A stretch of 55,177 nt of DNA from Chitinophagaceae bacterium (GTDB lineage Bacteria > Bacteroidota > Bacteroidia > Chitinophagales > Chitinophagaceae). The notes under the pieces were generated by a model. That model did not search any database and was not told the origin of the DNA. It saw nothing but the letters and a program-made list of their open reading frames with translations. Every line of letters starts with the position of its first letter. Positions within the stretch are counted from its first letter, which is position 1. Below, in pieces: positions 51,558 to 55,177 of this stretch. The position numbers were made by a program, and so were the translations under genes. The stretch covers positions 1 through 55,177 of the forward strand of contig JADBXR010000013.1 in assembly GCA_020403425.1 (NCBI GenBank). The letters run 5' to 3'.

Positions 51558-53753
51558 ATGCATATAGAAACTAAGCCTATTGTTATTTTTTTGCTGGTAT
51601 ACCTGCCTTCTTTCAATATTTTTGGACAAACAGCGAAAGCTAATTCAGATACAATTCATCAGCTTGAAAAAGTTGTTGTTACCGGCTATCGAACTGTAAA
51701 TGGTGTCGGTCACTTATCAGAAGTTAAAGATGGGGTTATATATGCCGGTAAGAAAAATGAAGTCATCATTTCAGACAGTCTGGATGCTAATAAAGCTATC
51801 AATAACACACGGCAGATATTAGGGCGAATTCCCGGGCTGAACATAGTAGAAACAGAGAGCAGTGGTTTCACCGCCAATGGTATTGCTACAAGGGGGCTTA
51901 ATCCCATTCAGAGTATTGAAATGAACACCCGTCAAAATGGATACAATATCAGTGGAGATACTTATGGTTATAATGAGGCCTATTATATTCCGCCTATGGA
52001 GGGTGTTAGCCGAATTGAAATGGTTAGAGGTGCAGCTTCACTTCAGTTTGGATCTCAATTCGGGGGCTTAGTGAATTATGTAACCAAGGATGCCCCTTTG
52101 GATAAGCGTTTTGAATCTCAGACTTCGATTACGCAGGGTAGTTATGGACTATTTAATACTTTTCAATCTGTGGGAGGAAGTAAAGGTGCTTTATCCTATT
52201 ATGGTTTTGTTCAGTATAGGAATATGGATGGTTACCGGCCGAGCAGTCAGCAATGGCAATTATCCGGTTTTGGAAAACTGCAATACCTTTTTTCTAAGAA
52301 AGTAAAAGTGGGGCTTGAGTACTCAGTGCTTCGAAACAGGATACAAATGCCTGGCGGATTAACAGACAGTCTTTTTTTAGCCAATCCAAGGATCGCAACC
52401 CGCAACCGGAACTGGCTTAAGAGTCCATGGAATATAGTTACAGGCAGTTTCGAATGGGATATCGATTCTTCCAATAAGATACTTTTTAAAATGACCTATC
52501 TCGCCGGTAACCGTTCTTTGGTATGGCGCAATGAGGATGGTGGGCCTGAGGCGAAAGATGAAATAGATCCTGTTACCAACTCTTTTGTACCCCGTGAAGT
52601 TGGTATAGAGAAAATGCACAACATCACTACAGAACTTAGAATGTCGCACACTTATCAGTTACATGGGCGCCAATCGGTTTTGTCTGGTGGTTTCAGGTAC
52701 AGCTATGCGTGGTTTAAAAGACTGGGTGGTGGAGAGGGTTCGGTGAATAGTGATTTTGATCTTTCCATCACAGGTGACTGGGGCTATAATCTGGATTTCA
52801 AAACAACCAATTTTGCTCCCTTTATAGAAAACCTTTTTAAAATAAGTTCACGATTAAGTATAACACCAGGTTTTCGTTTTGAATACCTTAACAGTAAGGC
52901 AAAGGGCTACAAAACAGAAGGACCGGATAAGATGATTGCCAATCAAAACCGCAACCGTTATATACCATTATTTGGACTTGGTATTGAATGGCGGACAGGT
53001 ATGGGTAACAGTAACATTTACGGAAATATCAGCCAGGCATACAGGCCGATTGATTATAGCCAGTTGGAACCGTTTGGTGTAAGTTCAAAAATCGATCCTT
53101 TGATGAAGGATGCATCTGGATTCAATGCAGACCTTGGTTATAGAGGTACTGTCCGGAATTTTCTCAATTTCGATATCGGACTTTTTTATATGGCCTACAA
53201 TAACAGAATAGGATTAGTTGAAAAGTTCGATCCGCTGACTAATAATTCCTATACACTAAGAACCAATATTGCAAACAGCGTTCACAAAGGACTGGAAAGT
53301 TATGTTGAGTTTAACCTGCTGAAATACCTGAATGCTTCCAGTAAATTCGGTTACAGCATTTTTAATTCATTCGCTTATATCGATGCAGCATACACGAGTG
53401 GTGAGTTTAAAGGAAAAAGAGTCGAGGCAGCTTCCAGGATTATTAACCGGATAGGTATGATTATCAGTACCTCCAAAATATCAACAACCCTTCAATGGAA
53501 TCATACGGGTGATTCCTATGGCGACGCGAGTAATGCAGTCAGCAGCAGCGATCCTGTTGCAGGTTATATTCCTGCCTATAATGTTCTTGATTTCAGTGGT
53601 ACCATCAAGCTCAGTCAGGTATGGCTCAAAGTGGGTATTAATAACCTTACAAATCGCTCCTATTTTACCAGGAGGACTGATGAATATCCTGGCCCTGGAA
53701 TCATTCCTGCAGTAGGTAGGAGTTATTATGTAGGATTTACTATTAAAATGTAA
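51558..53753 (+). CDS. TonB-dependent receptor, FecA-like
   Basis: A 731-aa outer-membrane receptor. Signal peptide ends near NIFGQ. A TonB box-like stretch (EKVVVTGYRT) is followed by a plug (NNTRQILGRIPGLNIVETES, GIATRGLNPIQSIEMNTRQNG, SRIEMVRGAASLQFGSQFGG). The barrel ends YYVGFTIKM. The plug and barrel resemble ferric dicitrate-type receptors. No carboxypeptidase-regulatory domain is present, unlike the receptor at 12588-15053. The next gene starts 5 bp after its stop, so it is co-transcribed with a cytochrome peroxidase. Substrate is most likely an iron or other metal chelate, by family only. Confidence 0.88.
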   Translation: MHIETKPIVIFLLVYLPSFNIFGQTAKANSDTIHQLEKVVVTGYRTVNGVGHLSEVKDGVIYAGKKNEVIISDSLDANKAINNTRQILGRIPGLNIVETESSGFTANGIATRGLNPIQSIEMNTRQNGYNISGDTYGYNEAYYIPPMEGVSRIEMVRGAASLQFGSQFGGLVNYVTKDAPLDKRFESQTSITQGSYGLFNTFQSVGGSKGALSYYGFVQYRNMDGYRPSSQQWQLSGFGKLQYLFSKKVKVGLEYSVLRNRIQMPGGLTDSLFLANPRIATRNRNWLKSPWNIVTGSFEWDIDSSNKILFKMTYLAGNRSLVWRNEDGGPEAKDEIDPVTNSFVPREVGIEKMHNITTELRMSHTYQLHGRQSVLSGGFRYSYAWFKRLGGGEGSVNSDFDLSITGDWGYNLDFKTTNFAPFIENLFKISSRLSITPGFRFEYLNSKAKGYKTEGPDKMIANQNRNRYIPLFGLGIEWRTGMGNSNIYGNISQAYRPIDYSQLEPFGVSSKIDPLMKDASGFNADLGYRGTVRNFLNFDIGLFYMAYNNRIGLVEKFDPLTNNSYTLRTNIANSVHKGLESYVEFNLLKYLNASSKFGYSIFNSFAYIDAAYTSGEFKGKRVEAASRIINRIGMIISTSKISTTLQWNHTGDSYGDASNAVSSSDPVAGYIPAYNVLDFSGTIKLSQVWLKVGINNLTNRSYFTRRTDEYPGPGIIPAVGRSYYVGFTIKM

Positions 53754-53758
53754 TTGAA

Positions 53759-54868
53759 ATGAAACGAAGAAGAAGGTATGTCTTTTTAACAGTTTTTATA
53801 TTTTTCATGATTTTGGTAATTTCCTGTGGAAAAGAATTGAATGAAATCAAGGTTGTTCCATCTGAAAAGTCAGAACTGGGAAGACAAATTTTTTTCGACC
53901 CAAACTTATCCAATCCTGTTGGTCTTTCATGTTCGAGCTGTCATAGTCCGGAGGTAGGTTTTAGCGACCCAATGCATAGAATCGTTTCCGAAGGAGCTGT
54001 ACGTGGATTATTTTCTGCGCGGAATGTTCCATCTATTGGATATAGTATGTTTTCATTCCCTTTAGTATTTGATGCATCAGATTCCACTTATAGTGGAGGT
54101 TTTTTTCTGGACGGGAGGGTTAATTCGCTGCGTGAGCAGGCAAAGCTTCCCTTCTTTAATAAATTGGAGATGAATAATCAAAGTGAATCTTCACTTGCAG
54201 AAAAAGTTAAAGAAGCATCCTGGTTCCCTTTGCTGGAGAAATTATATGGCCATATAGATAATCCTGAAAAAATGATTAATAGCATGACTGATGCTATTTC
54301 CGTTTTTGAACAATCAGGATCACTGAACCCCTTCAGCTCAAAGTTTGATTATTATCTCAAAAATCAAGTTGAATTTACCAAAGAAGAAGAGTTGGGTTTA
54401 CAATTATTCACAAACCCGCTTAAGGGGAATTGCGCATCATGTCATATTACTGAGCCGGACCCTGTAAGCGGCAAAATATTATTTACAGATTTCACCTACG
54501 ATAATATTGGCGTACCTAAAAATCCACTGAATGCATTTTATTCAATACCAACATTATTCAATCCGGATGGAATCAAATTTGTAGATTCGGGATTAGGCAG
54601 AACAGTTAAAATGAACCGATTTGCAGGTCAATTTAAAGTGCCAACTCTGCGGAATATTGCTATTACAGCTCCTTATTTTCATAATGGATTTTTTCAGACC
54701 CTGGAAGAAGTAGTTCATTTTTATAATAAAAGAGATGTTGAGTCATTTCCACGCCCGGAAGTCGAACTTACTGTTAACCATCGGGAAACGGGTAACCTGA
54801 AACTTAGCGTTGCCGAAGAGCATGCTATTGTCGCATTTATGAGAACACTTACTGATGGATATAAATAA
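53759..54868 (+). CDS. di-haem cytochrome c peroxidase family lipoprotein
   Basis: A 369-aa envelope protein. A lipoprotein signal ends at LVISC (residue ~23). Two haem c attachment sites are visible: CSSCH in the first domain (~60) and CASCH in the second (~225). Other family landmarks: GRQIFFDPNLSN at the start, SARNVPSIGYSMF, FLDGR, and KVPTLRNIAITAPYFHNG near the C-terminus. It belongs to the MauG/CcpA family, which reduces peroxide or carries out haem-dependent oxidation. It is an operon partner of the FecA-like receptor; together they may oxidise or release a metal-bound ligand, which is inference. Confidence 0.9.
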   Translation: MKRRRRYVFLTVFIFFMILVISCGKELNEIKVVPSEKSELGRQIFFDPNLSNPVGLSCSSCHSPEVGFSDPMHRIVSEGAVRGLFSARNVPSIGYSMFSFPLVFDASDSTYSGGFFLDGRVNSLREQAKLPFFNKLEMNNQSESSLAEKVKEASWFPLLEKLYGHIDNPEKMINSMTDAISVFEQSGSLNPFSSKFDYYLKNQVEFTKEEELGLQLFTNPLKGNCASCHITEPDPVSGKILFTDFTYDNIGVPKNPLNAFYSIPTLFNPDGIKFVDSGLGRTVKMNRFAGQFKVPTLRNIAITAPYFHNGFFQTLEEVVHFYNKRDVESFPRPEVELTVNHRETGNLKLSVAEEHAIVAFMRTLTDGYK

Positions 54869-55177
54869 GGCGTTCATAAGAATTTTTTAAATACGAGGAA
54901 ATTTTTTACACCTGGAGAGTATTTTTCAGGTATCAGACTTATGAAAGCGGATGTCATAATCCAGGTCAACAACTGAGTAAAGGCCTGCTGTAAGCTCCCC
55001 TAAAATCTGCTACATTCAAAAGTATAAAATTCTCCATTTTGAGCTCCTCCCATATTTCGTAGCATCCTAAACTATTGTAACGAGGCGTTTTACGAACTTT
55101 CAAATCTGTCCGGAGAAAATGATTTTTCTGATACAGCTGATACATTATTTTCAGTTGCAAAAATCATTTGATTCGGA
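54869..55177. other. 309-bp right-edge region without a recognised gene
   Basis: AT-rich. An 11-bp inverted repeat AAATGATTTTT (55117-55127) / AAAAATCATTT (55159-55169) extends imperfectly to 16 of 19 positions (TCCG ends) and may continue beyond the window. A 64-codon TTG-started minus-strand frame (54966-55160) shows no known motif. Confidence 0.4.

Larger units (their letters stand above)
41701..55177. mobile_element. putative integrated genomic island, left part
   Basis: From about 41.7 kb to the right edge the base composition is clearly more AT-rich than in the preceding regions. The content turns to mobility and accessory functions: AbiEii pair, oriT-like hairpin, mobC, relaxase, IS256 relic, then nrdBA and a receptor/peroxidase pair. 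The left edge coincides with the tRNA 3' fragment. No integrase, replication protein or right end is inside the window, so the right boundary and the membership of the last genes are inferred. Confidence 0.4.

Noticed and set aside
54966..55160. 64-codon minus-strand frame at the right edge
   Set aside because: TTG start and no family resemblance; kept only as a note in the edge region.

Overview
The window looks like chromosomal DNA of a Bacteroidota member, most likely a Chitinophagaceae-type bacterium. The evidence is a type IX secretion (T9SS) type-B sorting domain, PorP/SprF and PorE-like proteins, SusC-style TonB receptors with carboxypeptidase-regulatory N-termini, HMA-AraC copper regulators, weak ribosome binding sites and a few TAnnTTTG-type -7 boxes. 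The species cannot be named from sequence alone.

Layout. (1) 1-1112: edge fragment, hairpin and 11-bp repeats, a GNAT acetyltransferase. (2) 1293-12561: a complete uptake [NiFe]-hydrogenase locus. Small subunit, large subunit, cytochrome b and maturation protease read leftwards; a small HPGHG membrane protein and hypA, B, F, C, D, E read rightwards. The small subunit has the extra cysteines of oxygen-tolerant membrane-bound enzymes. A four-helix-bundle gene with its own promoter-like box sits between hypC and hypD, inside 37-bp inverted repeats, next to a tandem-duplication scar that encodes a 41-codon HypD/four-helix chimera. (3) 12588-24634: TonB receptor, Ca2+-type P-ATPase, CPA antiporter, GH13 lipoprotein, GH29 fucosidase, GNAT protein and a large lipoprotein. 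(4) 24654-29220: copper module with an HMA-like protein lacking CxxC, CopA, two paralogous HMA-AraC regulators and a divergent CEHC thioredoxin-like protein. (5) 29363-31423: a membrane protein and a membrane-anchored AraC regulator. (6) 31906-41458: a three-gene T9SS cassette of a 2169-aa repeat adhesin, PorP/SprF and a PorE-like OmpA protein. (7) 41701 to the right edge: an AT-richer segment that appears to be an island inserted at the 3' end of a tRNA gene. It holds an AbiEii toxin pair, an oriT-like hairpin, mobC, a relaxase, a nonsense-riddled IS256 copy, nrdBA under a cobalamin riboswitch, and a FecA-like receptor with a di-haem peroxidase lipoprotein.

How the parts work together. The hydrogenase locus should be self-sufficient: Hyp proteins build the NiFe(CN)2CO site, the protease trims the large subunit, Tat exports the heterodimer, and cytochrome b passes H2 electrons to quinone. 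The adhesin is secreted and anchored by T9SS. On the island, cobalamin would shut down the iron-dependent class Ia ribonucleotide reductase, which implies a B12-dependent enzyme elsewhere in the genome.

The least explained structure is the repeat-bracketed four-helix-bundle cassette in the hyp operon. The tRNA-fragment island boundary and the riboswitch-controlled nrdBA come next.
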